Source of the DNA: Cyathus striatus
Taxonomy: Eukaryota > Basidiomycota > Agaricomycetes > Agaricales > Nidulariaceae
DNA length: 64,000 bases
Assembly: GCA_025738555.1 (NCBI GenBank)
Contig: JAOVFP010000009.1
Span: 868,001 to 932,000, forward strand
Direction: 5' to 3'
Under the pieces are notes generated by a model. That model worked only from the letters and a program-made list of their open reading frames with translations, did not search any database and was not told where the DNA came from. Made by a program: the position numbers and the translations under genes. Numbering within the stretch: the first letter of the stretch is position 1; the number at the start of each line of letters is the position of its first letter. Below, in pieces: positions 1 through 11,990 of this stretch.

Positions 1-12
1 CACAAATTTATT

Positions 13-650
13 AAGCGAATTTTCTAGCAACCACAAATGACTTTTAGCTTCCAAAAATTGTCGGAATAGGATAGTTACAATGTAATCTACAATATTCCAC
101 AAGCAGATTTTTGAAATTCCGATTTTTTTGATTTTTTAGCCCCAAAATTTGGCACTTAACCATAAAAAATAGTAAAAATCATGAAAAATGTATTTTTAGT
201 ATGCTTATATCAATAGCAATATAATTCCACAAAAAAAAAGGCCTCTGAATCGCTTCACTGGGTGCTAAAAAATCGCTTTTCTAACCACCATAAGTGAATT
301 TTCTAGCAACCACAAATGACTTTTAGCTTCTGAAAATCATCGGAATAGGATAGTTATGACACCGCGGGAAATTGCTTCTAAAAGCGCGAAGATACAAAGA
401 AGATATGAAGAAAATATTTTAAAATCGATAATATTGAGAAGATATGTTGAAAAGATTTTGATTTCATCATATCTTCTCAATATCATCAAAGGAAATAGAA
501 GCAAGTTCCTGTGGTGTGATGTAATCTACAATATTCCACAAGCAGATTTTCGAAATTCCGATTTTTTGATTTTTTAGCCCAAAAATTTGGCACTTGGCCA
601 TAAAAAAATGGTAAAAATAATGATAAATGTATTTTTAGTATGCTTCCATC
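13..650. repeat. Two-copy AT-rich tandem duplication
   Basis: The stretch from about 13 to 230 (gcgaattttctagcaacc onward) recurs from about 291 to 650 with the same order of blocks: the ttttagctt block, ggaataggatagtta, taatctacaatattccac, and the aaatttggcac block. The second copy is longer because a small TIR element sits inside it. The repeats lead directly into a decayed transposase and may be its duplicated 5' end. No gene is visible in the first copy. Confidence 0.75.
359..517. mobile_element. Fold-back MITE inside the second repeat copy
   Basis: The 159-bp insert has imperfect 21-bp terminal inverted repeats (ACACCGCGGGAAATTGCTTCT at 359-379; the right end at 497-517 differs at about three positions). 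Inside is a second inverted repeat with 20-bp arms (427-446 and 468-487, one mismatch) around a 21-nt loop. The sister repeat copy near position 85 reads straight through the equivalent site, so it serves as the empty site. There is no coding capacity. ATG flanks both ends closely, but a target-site duplication is not certain. It is noticeably more CpG-rich than its surroundings, suggesting a recent insertion. Confidence 0.7.
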
Positions 651-1212
651 CAGAGCAATATGATTCTGCAAAAAAAACAGCCTCTGAATTGCTTCACTGG
701 GCTGATGTTTCTCACCTTCATGCAAAATGCTCACCAGTTTGCCCTTTTGAAAGTAAAGATTGCTGCATGGCCCATCTACTTAGTCAGCAAGATGATTTTG
801 TCAATCAGAAGTCAATGCTTGAAATATTAATCACTAATGCTGGACATATTTGTATGTTTCTGCCAAAATTTCATTGTGAATTGAACCCAATAGAAATGGT
901 ATGTATGTTTTAATAATATTACAAATTTAAATTATTGAGCATACACTTTGACAGTACTGGGGGTGGGCAAAATATCGGTATTGTGAAGAATATAAAAGAA
1001 CCTTTCAAGATGCAAAAAAAGCAGTTGTGAAATATCTAGATGCTTGTCCTCTGGATGTTATTTGTCATTTTATAAACTGAACATGGTGATTTATGAGTGC
1101 ATATAGGTGTGGTTTAACAGGTGAAGCAGCAGAATGGGCTGTTAGACAGCATCGTCAACACTGTCAAGTCTCGAATTGTGCTATGATAGCACTTGAGGCT
1201 ATTGTATCCTAA
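587..1212 (+). pseudogene. Decayed DDE-superfamily transposase, C-terminal part
   Basis: Translation gives a segment ending in PKFHCELNPIEM. A GTATGT...TTGACAG intron (about 902-957) follows, then YWGWAKYRYCEEYKRTF and GEAAEWAVRQHRQHCQVS. This pattern, with the last catalytic Glu in the CELNPIE motif followed by YWG, is typical of the C-terminal DDE transposase domain common in basidiomycete genomes (from memory of the family). Two in-frame TGA codons fall at about 1077 and 1089, where relatives usually have Arg (family INRSWRFM, here IN-TGA-TW-TGA-FM), as expected from CGA-to-TGA change. The N-terminal catalytic part is missing. It is non-functional. Confidence 0.7.
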
Positions 1213-2838
1213 ATTAGGCTATGTAACATGTCAATTTTTTTGCCAAAAAATTTGGCACAGCTATTTTATCGTGGGAATTTCACAAAAACATCATTTTTGT
1301 ATGTATTTTGACCTTCTGATTCTGAATCTGTAATTAGTTTGCCATAAAAAATTCATTTTCCTACCATAATAAAATTTGTGGTGTTTAAGTGTTGCAAACT
1401 GTATTACTGTATTGTCAATTACTGAATACAACTGCTATTCTAATCGGCAGTAGCTCGTGACACTCATGATTAAATTGGTTGACCTACACTTTGAGAACCC
1501 AGCTCTTTACTATTTGGTATGCTTATTCTTACTCTTTCACCTGTACATGCCTCAAGACCAAGTGATACAAGGGTATGTTTCTATTTTATCTAAGTGTACT
1601 TACATTATGTGTATTCACAGGAATACACCAACACTTGTAGTTCACAGGAACAACAATAGTGGGGTTATAATGATGCCACTGCCGTTTTCTATGCTTGATG
1701 AAACACTCGCAGCGTACCCCAGCCTTACCATAGTGGCCCTCTTCACATCTCCTCCTCCTGGCTCTCTTCCTCTGCTCTGGCCTCTTGTCATTCCACTTCT
1801 CCAAGCTGGATTTTATTGCTTCTCCATCTAAAGCTCTGAAGGATACTGCAAAATTCTCAATTTTGATCTATGTTCCAATGTTGAACATGAAGCTAAAATA
1901 CTGGTTCAATTACTGTTCATCCATGGAGGCTACAGATGCTGTTGCGCTGTATGATTGGGAAGGGGAGGGAAAGTGGTATATTGTGCTTCTTTATCAGGTT
2001 TGTCCCTCCTCCCACATTGCACTACCTCATCCCTCAGCTTATAACTGTTACTATGACCCAGGCTACACCTATTCTCACTCAATTCACCCAACACGCTTTC
2101 ACCCCCCAAAAAAGTACCACTGTTCAAGACCAAAGCTTCAGGCCCAGGTCGCAAGACTGAAAGATGTCAATACATTAAACCACATGATACAAAATATGTG
2201 CACTTGAACATAAGTGTTTTGAATAACTTGGTGGTTGAGAGACTTCAAGTTGTGATATTTTTTTTGCATATATTCTCTAATGTTGTGGAGGGTGGAGAAA
2301 TATTGCTATATTTTTTTAGAACTAAAGAATTAGCTTTCTGGTACACTAGTTTAATTCAGTCTGTATTTTGATTGGGGTATTTTGTGCTTTCTGTACTGTC
2401 ATATGTCATAAATTAACATGTAATAGTATATTCAATCTTTTGCTTTGCTAATCTAAATTATATGTATTATTCTCAATTTCTGAGGGCATTTGCATGACAT
2501 ACATCATTTCTATGATGTTGACGCTTGGTGGATCTTGACTCTGTTGCCAGGTCCTCCCTCCCTCATGCTAACTCATCCACTGATTCAGTGCTGCCATTCA
2601 AAAACTGGTATGATTCACTGAATTTGTCTATTCAGTACTGGTCTATATAAATTCTCTTGAGCTGCCATGTCCTCTCTATGATTTTACTTCCTTGAGCCAC
2701 CAACACCACACTGTGTTAACACACTATTCTAACCCCAAATCACATACAAACATACCAAATATCATGTTTGTTATCCAAAGAGTAAAAATGCTTACCAAAG
2801 ACATTCAAAAGGGAGCTCTTTACGCTCCCCCCCCCCTT
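1213..2838. other. AT-rich gene-free stretch
   Basis: Open frames at about 1457-1831 and 1785-2207 show no recognisable domain, and the CpG dinucleotide is nearly absent. A sequence with the aaatttggcac block of the 5' repeat recurs near 1240, possibly the 3' side of the same dead transposon. I see no supportable gene. Confidence 0.5.
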
Positions 2839-3073
2839 ACACATGAATTTCACATGAACTTCACATGAATAGGTGAAGTTCATGTGAACTTTTTGCCCAT
2901 TATCTTTTCAATTTTTAGGTGAGAATACCACAAATTATTTCATGTGAATTTCATGTGAATTTTACATGAACTTCACATAAATCAGATGAATTACATGAAT
3001 TTCAGGTGAAAGATTCACCTAATATTCACATTCACTCTAAAGGTAGGTGAAATTCATATGTGGTTCACATGAA
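2839..3073. repeat. Repeats of TTCACATGAA in both orientations
   Basis: About a dozen variants of ttcacatgaa or ttcatgtgaa alternate in direct and inverted order, so the segment can fold on itself. It abuts the SINE insertion on its right. It may be a fold-back element or a degenerate minisatellite. There is no coding potential. Confidence 0.6.
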
Positions 3074-3085
3074 GTGCAAATAGAA

Positions 3086-3383
3086 GGGGGCGCAATGGAG
3101 TAGCGGTACCATCGCAGGAGCAAACTCTGATTATGACAGGGATGCTTCTAGTTCAAGCTTGAACTTGCAAGTTCGAACCCCCCTTGGCACATAAAGGCCT
3201 TATTACCACTAGGAGGGGTTTTAGTGGGTAGTGTGCCAATGAGCACAAGTCCCACACTTACCAATCATGGTGTGCATAAATGCATTTCCCCCCCTATGGT
3301 GGGTCATCTCATCTAACCATGTTAGCCAAGGGATGTTCCCAGCACTGAAATCAATGCAGCCATCCACCAAAAAAAAAAAAAAA
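3086..3383 (+). mobile_element. tRNA-headed SINE with poly-A tail
   Basis: The head has a Pol III box A-like TGGAGTAGCGGTACC (about 3096-3110) and a box B-like GCAAGTTCGAACCCC about 60 nt later (3167-3181). A non-coding body follows and ends in a run of about 15 A. The insert is flanked by near-identical 12-bp duplications, GTGCAAATAGAA (3074-3085) and GTGTGAATAGAA (3384-3395). Together these are the hallmarks of a SINE that relied on LINE machinery. Its G- and C-rich head stands out from the AT-rich surroundings, so it is probably a fairly young insertion. Confidence 0.8.
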
Positions 3384-3424
3384 GTGTGAATAGAACATTA
3401 CTCTTACTATATATAGTATATGAT

Positions 3425-3525
3425 ATAAAAAAGAACATTCATACCGGTGTTCAAATGAAGCTCCTGGCAAAATCATGTGACTTTTTGCAAACCTTAGTGG
3501 CTTAACCACTAGGCCATGAGACCTT
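3425..3525 (-). mobile_element. Second, degenerate tRNA-derived SINE head
   Basis: Read on the minus strand, GGTCTCATGGCCTAGTGGTT is a close match to a tRNA 5' end with box A TGGCCTAGTGG. About 55 nt on, ATTTGAACACC resembles box B with a C-to-T change in TTCGA. No cloverleaf with an anticodon arm is convincing and no poly-A tail is clear, so this is more likely a decayed SINE head or tRNA relic than a functional tRNA. Confidence 0.5.
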
Positions 3526-6500
3526 GTATATACTATGTACTACAGTTGAGGACAATCAAAGCCATCTAATAGTGTAGTGCTTGAATGTGATTTTTTTGCA
3601 ACAAATTACCTTCATATTTGGATTCAGAGACCTTGAAAATGTCCAAAAATGCACTTTAGAAGTTTTTCTCACAACTTTTTTATGTGGCCAAAATTTTTGG
3701 ACAAAATAATGAATTGTGTGTACCTCTTCTGGCCCATGGGAACATTACAAATACCATGATACATGCTTAATCTTATCTGTTAACATGATACCAATGACTC
3801 AATTCACCACCATTGTCTGTAAGGCTCACATTTTTTCATTATTACTTATACTTAATATCATTACCTAAGTCTGTAGCTGCAGTGTCCTCCTTTTTCCAAA
3901 TCACTCTCATGCTGTCCCAAATCACCAGTCACTCTTTATCTGCAATATATGCATGTAAGAGATTCATGGAATGTATACTTGCATCAAACTTGAATCACTT
4001 AACATATTTGAAGGAGCTGGAAATGCATGAGCACTGTTCTGCAAGCCAAGTAAATGGGTTTTTGTTTTTTTAGATAGAAAATTGAGGTTACTCATAATGA
4101 TTGTAGTGTTAAAAGTGGTCCTGGAGCTCAGTACTCAGTACTTAGAATATTTAATCTCTTGGAAAAGAATAGAAAGTTAGCTTTCAGTCATCAATGGATG
4201 TGTTTGTCAGCATTGATGAACCCTGAAGTTGACTTTTATTTAATTTTTTACTCAACATCCACAGCACCTATTGTTCTAAAACATTTTTAATAGTATATAC
4301 AGTTATCAACCATTATACATGACAACAAAACTTGAAGCTGTGATTTCACATCATTTAGTATACATTATACTATAAAAATTGTACATATGGATAGACATAA
4401 TCATATAGAATCCCTTTTTATAATTTTTACCACACTGTGTTTTAGTAGAGAGTGAACATTTGCAAAATAGTTGAGGGGACTGAATTTTGATCAAAACCAT
4501 GTGGCATGACAGCCACTGATGGCAATACAGTCTATTACAAAACACTTCAAAATTAAAGATTGCCGAAGTCCAGATCATTAATATAAGCAAAACCTCCTTG
4601 TCTCGCAACACTGAGTACTTCAGATTTCTAGTGATATCAGCGAACATAGATGCACTTTACTCATGAAAACATTTTACATTAAATAATAGCTGCTTATGTT
4701 ATAAAAAAGTTAAATCAAGTACCTTTATTGAGTAATACATGCTATGTATTTTTTGTAAATCTCATGTTTGGGGTAACTCTCCAACTTAATTTATGTGTCA
4801 TATATCTATTTCAATATATATCTGTAAAAATACTGTTGGAGCTCATTCCTAGGATACTAAGCCTCAAAATACAAAAAGAATTGTAGTGATAGTCATAGAT
4901 TTGAAGTGAGGAGAAGCCAATCAGTCAGGTTTGTCACGTGAGGTGGGGGTGTCACATTTGGTGGTTGATGACTGTACATATCAAATAAATGTGTTTTGCA
5001 ATTTTTTGCAGATTTATGCTAATTATTTACATGTGGCCAAATTTTTTGGGCAAAAAAAAACTAATTTCTAATTTTAGAAATAACCACTTGTAGGAATCTC
5101 ATTAAACTGGTATGGAATGAAAGCTATTTGATGCCTCTTTCAATCCCGAAGAAGTCTGAGGCAAAAAAAAAATCATTCATTTTTTTAGATGGGTTTAATT
5201 GTCCTCAACTGTATATGCCATATAACCACCTCACACTCCCTACCCACAGCTATTTTTACTCAATGTTGAATAGCTTCCCACATGTTTGCCTTGCCACACA
5301 ACCCCCACCATTGTCATGCTCCAACACCACCACCATTGTCTAGCTCTCTCACCCGCTTTTCTCACTCCAATTCCTCTCCTCCTTCTCAAACATCATGTCT
5401 CTGTGACATATTTTATGTGCTTTGGTAAGTTTTTTTCAATGAAGTAGATCGATAGTCAGTGAAATCTCACTTGGTATTTTTCAGGATCATTCGCTACTTC
5501 TCTTCCACCATTGTTGAAGTGCCTCTTCCCACCACCTGTTCATTGAGTTATCACTATCAGGTAAGTTTGTTTTGTCACATGAGTTATATTCCCACTACTA
5601 ATTCTTCTCATCAAGATATATCCTTATCAATTACACACATTCAAAAGATGCTGCATGCACTCTTTGTATTGACACGGCAACACTCATTCGACACAGCTAT
5701 GTAACATTTGGCATCAATGTGGTGGGTTAGCATGTGAGTAATGGGTTGAAAATGCAGCATTCAAAGACATGAGTTCTTTACATTTTTGTTATTGCAATTT
5801 ATGCTAATGTGCGCTATGTTTAGTGAGTGGGAGTTACCCACCTGCGCATTTATCCACCATTTGCCACTTGCAACATCTTCCCCACCTCCATCCCCCTCTA
5901 TTTTGCCCTCACAATGTCCACTGCCTATCTCAACATCTGTCCACCATGTCCCTCTCTTAACATCCACCTATTTCAGTGCCAGCTTGAGGGGTTATACCAC
6001 CAACATTGAGCATCATTGATGCCATGTTACTACACTCATCTTGACCTGCCCACTCCACTCCGCCATCTGCCATCATCAAGTCTTACAGTAACCTTGTCAA
6101 GACAATGTCACCAAGCCCTCAGTGTCATCAACCACCAGTGCCATCTGAGCCTCCTGCACCACCCTTGTCTGCCATATTGACTTATCGATGCCATATCATC
6201 GATTGTGCCTTCCGCTCCCACAAGAGCTTCTGGCTTCTCACCAAGTTGGCCATGTGTATACATGCTAGGGGGGATTTCAAGGACAGCTGGCATGTGTGTA
6301 CCATGCTGGGGGGTTGTGCGCTGTACTAAAGGGGTTGGGGGATGCTGGGGTGTGGGCATATTGTGCTGGGTGGGTTTGGGGGTGCTGCGGCATGGGTATG
6401 CTGTGCTGTGCTGGAGGGGTTTGGGGTTTGGGGGTGTGGTGTGGCATGTGTGTGCATGTTCACGAATGCTGGGTGTGCATGCACTGTGCTGGGGGTTGTG

Positions 6501-7029
6501 TGCGTCATCTCCCCCTCCTGCTCATCTCTCTACCTCACTCACCCCAACATCCAGACACATTGTCTCAGCCAAGTATATTCATATGGGGGATGGACCATAA
6601 ACACATGTATGTATCCCTCCTCCCCTCCCCCCATCCCACTTACCCACCTCATCTTACTTTTAGATATGTAGTGTTCAATATGGCCACTCTACATTCAAGT
6701 CTGGCCTCAAGCCTACCTGTACCACCCAGCCCTCTCACAACCAGAGTGTCGACATTGCCATGCAGAACTTGATCACTCCCACCGCTGCCAAGCCCAGCAA
6801 ACAACAGGTCTTCTTAATGAATGATAATGGCTTGAATGACTGATGACGAAGCATTGAATTCCTTCTGTTCCTCCCCTAACCCTTCATCGTCTGCCCCTTT
6901 TGGTGCCAACTCAGGGGGTTGTACTGTCACCATGGACTCGACCTATCTGTTATTTGGACCAGGTGTGCATGTGTGTGGGTTGGGCACATGTGTGTGCTTG
7001 GGGGGAGGGGGAGGGGGGGATGCTAGGCA
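3526..7029. other. AT-rich, then CA/CT-rich, CpG-poor stretch without a supportable gene
   Basis: From 3526 to about 5100 the DNA is AT-rich, with two more copies of the GGCCAAAATTTTTGG-like block (about 3680 and 5035). From about 5200 to 6780 the plus strand is C-, A- and T-rich with many CACC/CATC runs. These give Pro/Ser/Thr/His-rich open frames in several phases, as low-complexity DNA does. From 6300 to 6500 it becomes G/T-rich (tgctggggg-type repeats). I recognise no domain or consistent exon structure. Confidence 0.5.
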
Positions 7030-7310
7030 TGCACTTATATGTGTGCTAGCATATTTGGGGATTGTAGCTATGTGTGTATGTGCTCTGGGGGGGGAGGGGA
7101 TTTGGGGACGCTAAGTCTGTCCATCTGGGGATGGTGGCTAAGCGTGTACATGCTTGGGAGGGGAGGTGATTTGGGAACGTCGAGTCCATCTGTCTGGGGA
7201 TGGTGGCTATGTGCATATGTGCTTGGGGGGGGAGGGGATTTGGGAATGTCGAGTCTGTCCATCTGGGGATGGTGGCTATGCATGTATGTGCTTGGAGGGG
7301 GGATGGAATT
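7030..7310. repeat. G-rich minisatellite, ~69-bp period
   Basis: The phrase ggggatggtggcta recurs with ends at about 7140, 7209 and 7278, and a diverged copy lies near 7070. Each unit also carries tgtgcttggggggg, ggggatttggg and gagtctgtccatct. Units differ mainly by C/T or G/A changes. The unit length is divisible by three, so the array is open in several frames (7039-7350 on plus, 7068-7283 on minus). The runs of G can form quadruplexes on the plus strand. Diverged G/T-rich repeats continue to about 7830. Confidence 0.8.
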
Positions 7311-7989
7311 CAGGATTCAGGGATGTCAAGTCCATCCATCTATGTGCTAGGGGGGATTTATGCTCATTTACGTTTTTATTTTGCTCATCTTACTGACTGA
7401 TGCACACAGGCCTACTGACATAAAGCTACTGCACATGCTAGATTCTATCATAGGGTGTATTGTTCTAGGGGTGTTCAAGGATGCTGAGTCCACATGTGTA
7501 TGTGGTATGTGCTAGGGGGGGGGGAGGGGGGGAGAATAGATGGGTGTACATGCTAGGGAGTTTGAAGATGCTGGGATACTGAGTGCTGTCCTAAGGGTGT
7601 TTGAGGATGCTAAGTCTGTGTGTGTATGTGCTAGGGGGAGGGGTTGAGAATGGCTGGGCATATGTATTAGGGGGAGTTTGAGAATGCTGGGACACTGAGT
7701 ACATATGTGTAATCCTGCAGGGGTTCAAGGGTACTTGGGCATGCATGTAGGATGCTTGGGTGTGTGTGATGGATGGGTGTGTGCAATGGATCAGTGTGCA
7801 TGATAGATGGGTGTGTGCAATGGATAGGTGTGAGTTTGCAGAGAAGATATTACATGTTGTAGTTCAATTTAGTATAGATATTATTAGTCCACCAATAGCA
7901 TTTGTTTTTGTGCAACAGAAGGTGGTTGTTGTAGTTAAATTTAGTAAAGATAATATTAGTCTGCCAATACAATTGGGTCTCATGTTAAG

Positions 7990-8345
7990 ATAATTTTAGA
8001 CAAGGTCTGTAGAAATCAATCACTTGTACTTAGTTAAAATTGTATTTCAATGTTAATTTCCGCATTTTAATACAATTTTAACAAAGTACAAGTGATTGAA
8101 TTCTATATTGAATTCTGCATTGATTTCTGCATTTTAATACAATTTTAACAAAGTACAGGTGATTGAATTCTACATTGAATTCCACATTGAAATACAATTT
8201 TAACTAAGTACAAGTGATTGATTTCTGCATTGATTTCAGCCATGAAATACAATTTTAGCCTAAGTACAAGTGATTGAATTCTACATTGAATTCTGCATTG
8301 AGATACAATTTTAACTAAGTACAATTGATTGAGTTCTACCATGAT
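7990..8345. repeat. AT-rich minisatellite with one inverted unit
   Basis: Units of about 60 bp contain acaattttaacaaagtacaa followed by gtgattgaattctacattgaattctgc variants at about 8075, 8140, 8190, 8250 and 8305. The first unit (about 8018-8055) reads in the opposite orientation, so it can pair with the following ones. There is no coding meaning; open frames across it are repeat artefacts. Confidence 0.75.
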
Positions 8346-9411
8346 TTCGCTCTCTAGGTATGTGTAATATAGAGTAAAGTGGAGTTGTTAGAAAAGGACT
8401 TATAGTTTAGTAGATATAGTAGTATGTATAATCATGTAGTTAACAACCCAAGTGTTTAGTATATCCTGTAGTTGGGTACCTATTAATTTCAAGTTATTCA
8501 TTGATTTCATTTCATTGATTCACACATGAACAGGACTCACGATTTCTCATTGAGCTTATAAATAATCCATTGAACACTCATTGATCTCAGTGATTGATAT
8601 TGCATTGATTTTAGTATGAATTTTCATTGAGTTCTCATTAATTTCTTATTGAATTTAGTACAAATAAATCATTGAGCTCATTTGATTGATTTCAAGCTGT
8701 TGAGGCTCCCTGGTTCTGATCAATCAGAATGACAGCCACAACTCACATCTTTCTTAAATGTCCAAATCACTGCCATGGTCATCCTCCCACACTATCATAT
8801 CCACTTCCAATACCTTCCAAAGCATAACTATTACCTTTGGAATATTATAAATTTGGGGAACATTATGAATGCACCTCAGCCTACACAGTCCCACAATCAG
8901 GCTTCTCTATCCACAGAATAGTCTGATCACTCAATCACAGACACCATTCTGGATCACCTCAATGGATTCTTGGGATACATCCTCTGCGTACCTGCACACA
9001 TAAGTGTCCCTCTGGGGAATGAACACACTGGCACTGAAGCAAAATTGGCTATTACCTAGCTAGTAGCAGTCTGGCACTTCTGACCTCCTCCCTTGATGCC
9101 AGTGCAAACCATTTCCACACAGAACAATTTATATGTGTTATATATAGCTTGTGCAAGCTAGGTTCTACATTGGGTACTCTACTTCAAAAGAAAAGACATG
9201 TCACTTTGAAGGCCACCTGTTTGCAGTCTACTGGCCAACTTCATAATGAGGTTCATAACTGACTTACAACAACAATTAAGGTTGTCTATGAAAAAATGGA
9301 GAAACTAAGTAGATGTATAATCACAGTCTAGCCATCATATTTCGACATTCTAGCAAGTTTAAAAACCAGCCATTACAGTAACATGTAGTATAGCAATCTA
9401 ACCATTCTCTG
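8346..9411. other. AT-rich spacer
   Basis: The part from 8480 to 8700 is rich in imperfect cattgattt/tcattgag repeats. The remainder shows no gene, RNA or mobile-element signature that I can support. Confidence 0.5.
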
Positions 9412-9954
9412 ATGGGTAAGTACCAATATTCTGAAGCAAGTAGTAAGCTGACTAGCAAAATTTTTACTGACTTAATATTTTTATTGAAGCAGACAGATGG
9501 AGTTCAGACTCTAGACTGGACCATCACAATTCAGATTGTTACATCATTAGTGCCCATGAATGGATTATCTACCTATGAGGTGATACAGCAAGATCCAGAG
9601 CAGAGGATATTGGATGATCTGCCACAGGAAGCTGGTGATATTCCTCCAATATCTCTGCTATACAACAGGTTTGGCGAATTTCTTGATATTGTCAATGGTC
9701 ACATTGATGTTAATGGACTTGACAATGTGAATATTCCCTTACTTGAAGAATTTGTTGACAATTTTGCCCAGGAAATGTGCAAATTCTACTCAAGTGATCA
9801 GGACAGGAGAAGTGACAGTCTAAGTCTATTGAGCAAGATCTTAGCTGCAAGGAATGATAAAAATTATATACCAATACTCACTGCTGAGCATGAAACAGGT
9901 GTTGTATTTACTGTCTACTCCACAGCATGCATTACCTCAGAGTTTAGGAATTGA
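9412..9954 (+). pseudogene. Relic of the SAM-kinase gene (middle exon only)
   Basis: The last ~115 codons align with the middle exon of the intact gene at 47486-49310. Shared blocks include SLLYN-FGEFLD, VN-P-L-VD-FA-EMCKF, D-RRS and ILAARND (FAARYN in the intact gene), I-VLTA (ILTA here), YTIYS-like and ITSEFRN. The N-terminal SAM exon and the kinase exon are absent from the flanks and the frame stops right after EFRN. The DNA is almost free of CpG, while the intact copy is CpG-rich, which fits long-term methylation-driven decay. The start codon is arbitrary; this is not expected to be a functional gene. Confidence 0.75.
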
Positions 9955-11990
9955 TCCACAAGAAATCCACTCATCCCTGAAGTGAAAGTGTGACATGTGT
10001 GACATCCAACATTTACATGTTGCGCTTTTTCCAACATGTCACACAGGTCACATGACCACTTTGGTGCAGAGAGATCTTATGAAATATTGTGTGGGAATTT
10101 GTAACAACAGAGTTAAATGTCAGAGACTGTACTGAGAGTCCAGTGACTTATTCTCACTAGATTCTCACTGGACTCTCTGAGATTCTCACCCAATGAGAAT
10201 TAGGTGAGATTTTACTGAGATGAAAATCATACATTTTCTCACTGTAGTCTCAGTAAACTCTCACTGAACTCTCTCTACTCTCTCATTATATCACTATATT
10301 CTCACTGGATTCTACTGAGACTGTGGGTCAGTGACATGACCTCACTTTTCATGTTGTTTCGCAACAAAGGTTTTTTCCCACATTTTCTCAATGCACGGAG
10401 ACTTCAAAAATATTTGCTAGGCCCATACTATAAATATAGACATTGTGAATATCATAATAAGCAAGTTATGCACTATTTTTAGTAGTTATAAAGTCAGATT
10501 TTTATACCACTAATACTAATGCTAATGAAGAACCTAACAATACACCATCATTCTATCACTTCTCTGGGTTGATTGACTTAATGACAGCAGAATGTGTTGA
10601 AAAATTGACTTGTACAAGTCCCTATGTACACCATAGAAGTACATTAAGTCACTTTGATAATATGTATCCATTTATTTTACTGTCTAGCATGTATTATTGA
10701 AGAGTCTCCACATGGTCAGCAAGCATGGGAAAACAAATTTTACATGTGAAATGACTGGAAAAGAGACTTTTCAGGCATATATTTTCATTATAATAGCTTA
10801 ATAGTATTATATAATGTATATTCATATCAAAAACATAAGAATTAGCTGAAAAAAACATGAAATGACCAATGCTATGGCACCCACTTTGCTATGGCAGCTG
10901 AACTACAGCATGGTTATTTTTTGATCAAACAGAGCATCATAATCGGCAATGTCACAGCAACATCACAGCAATGCCAGAAAATGTCAAGCAACACCAGGCA
11001 ACATCAGGCAATGCCAAGCAACATCAGGCAATGTCAAAATCTGATTTTCAACAATTTCTACAACTAGTATAAAAATGAGCAGAGTGTATGTATCTCTACT
11101 AAATCTTTACTTTTATTTTTATATATCATGTATTTACTAAACTACAAGCTGTCTAGAGTAGAAATATTGTGTACAAGGGAAAAAAAAAACTTATTTCCAA
11201 CTTATGTCACAGTGAGATTATAAGTTATACCCTGTTATACATGGCTCATATTCTTTATCAAGTGCTAATATATATTATATGAATGCAAGGTACATTTTTC
11301 ATTGTGAAATAATATTAATTTATTATATTTATTACTAACTAAGCATGTGCACAAGCAGGACTTGAACACAGGACCTCACCAAGCAATGCCACTGCAACAT
11401 CAGACAACATCCATGCAATACCAGGCAACGTCACTTGAGCAATGTCACTTGAGCAATGTCAAAATATAGGGCAATATCAAATTCTGTGGGCCCATGCTTG
11501 GGCAATAAGGCTTTAAAGCTGTAAGGAGAGGTGAATTGCTTGGTACAATTATATGCAAGTTGACTCATATAAATGTTGAAGAATAACCTCAAACTTCTAA
11601 TTACACCAGAACAGTGAAGATCTTTTATTGTTATGTACAATTCATGATACAAAACTTATTTACACTGTCTTGAGCAAATCTAAAGTCTCATAGAGACCTT
11701 TGTAACCAAACTTCAACTTGAGATCACTTGATATTTGGTTCCAGTTTGCTCTTGGTTTGCTTGGTATTTAGTTCAGCATCACTAAAAGTAAGCAATGAAG
11801 GAGAATGGAAGGAATGAGAGAAGAAACAGGTGTTCATCACTGGCAACAAAATGGAAGAAACTAATGCTGAACCCTGCAGTGACTGAAAAGACACTATGGG
11901 CCTATAAGTGTCCCAGCCAAGTCCCCACTGTCAGCCCAGGCCTCTTTCACACTCACATTTTTCCTTCCAACCACCTTGCTGTCTCTACAA
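9955..11990. other. CpG-poor spacer with short degenerate repeats
   Basis: At 10120-10330 the phrase (a)ctctcactggactctctgag recurs in many variants. At 10940-11040 and again at 11385-11465 there are caacatcaggcaatg-type repeats of about 10 bp; these two arrays bracket an AT-rich 350-bp core. Around 11352-11370, reading minus, GTTCAAGTCC resembles a Pol III box B, but no matching box A is visible. No gene is supported. Confidence 0.5.

Noticed and set aside
3086..3185. Functional tRNA gene
   Set aside because: Boxes A and B are present, but no acceptor stem or anticodon arm pairs convincingly, and the unit ends in a poly-A tail with flanking duplications, so it is a SINE.
6105..7350. Overlapping long ORFs of 100-158 codons
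   Set aside because: Low-complexity CA/CT- and G/T-rich DNA is open in several frames on both strands; no domain or intron structure.
7990..8345. CRISPR-like array
   Set aside because: The repeats are long, diverged and contiguous without unique spacers, in a eukaryotic genome; it is a minisatellite.
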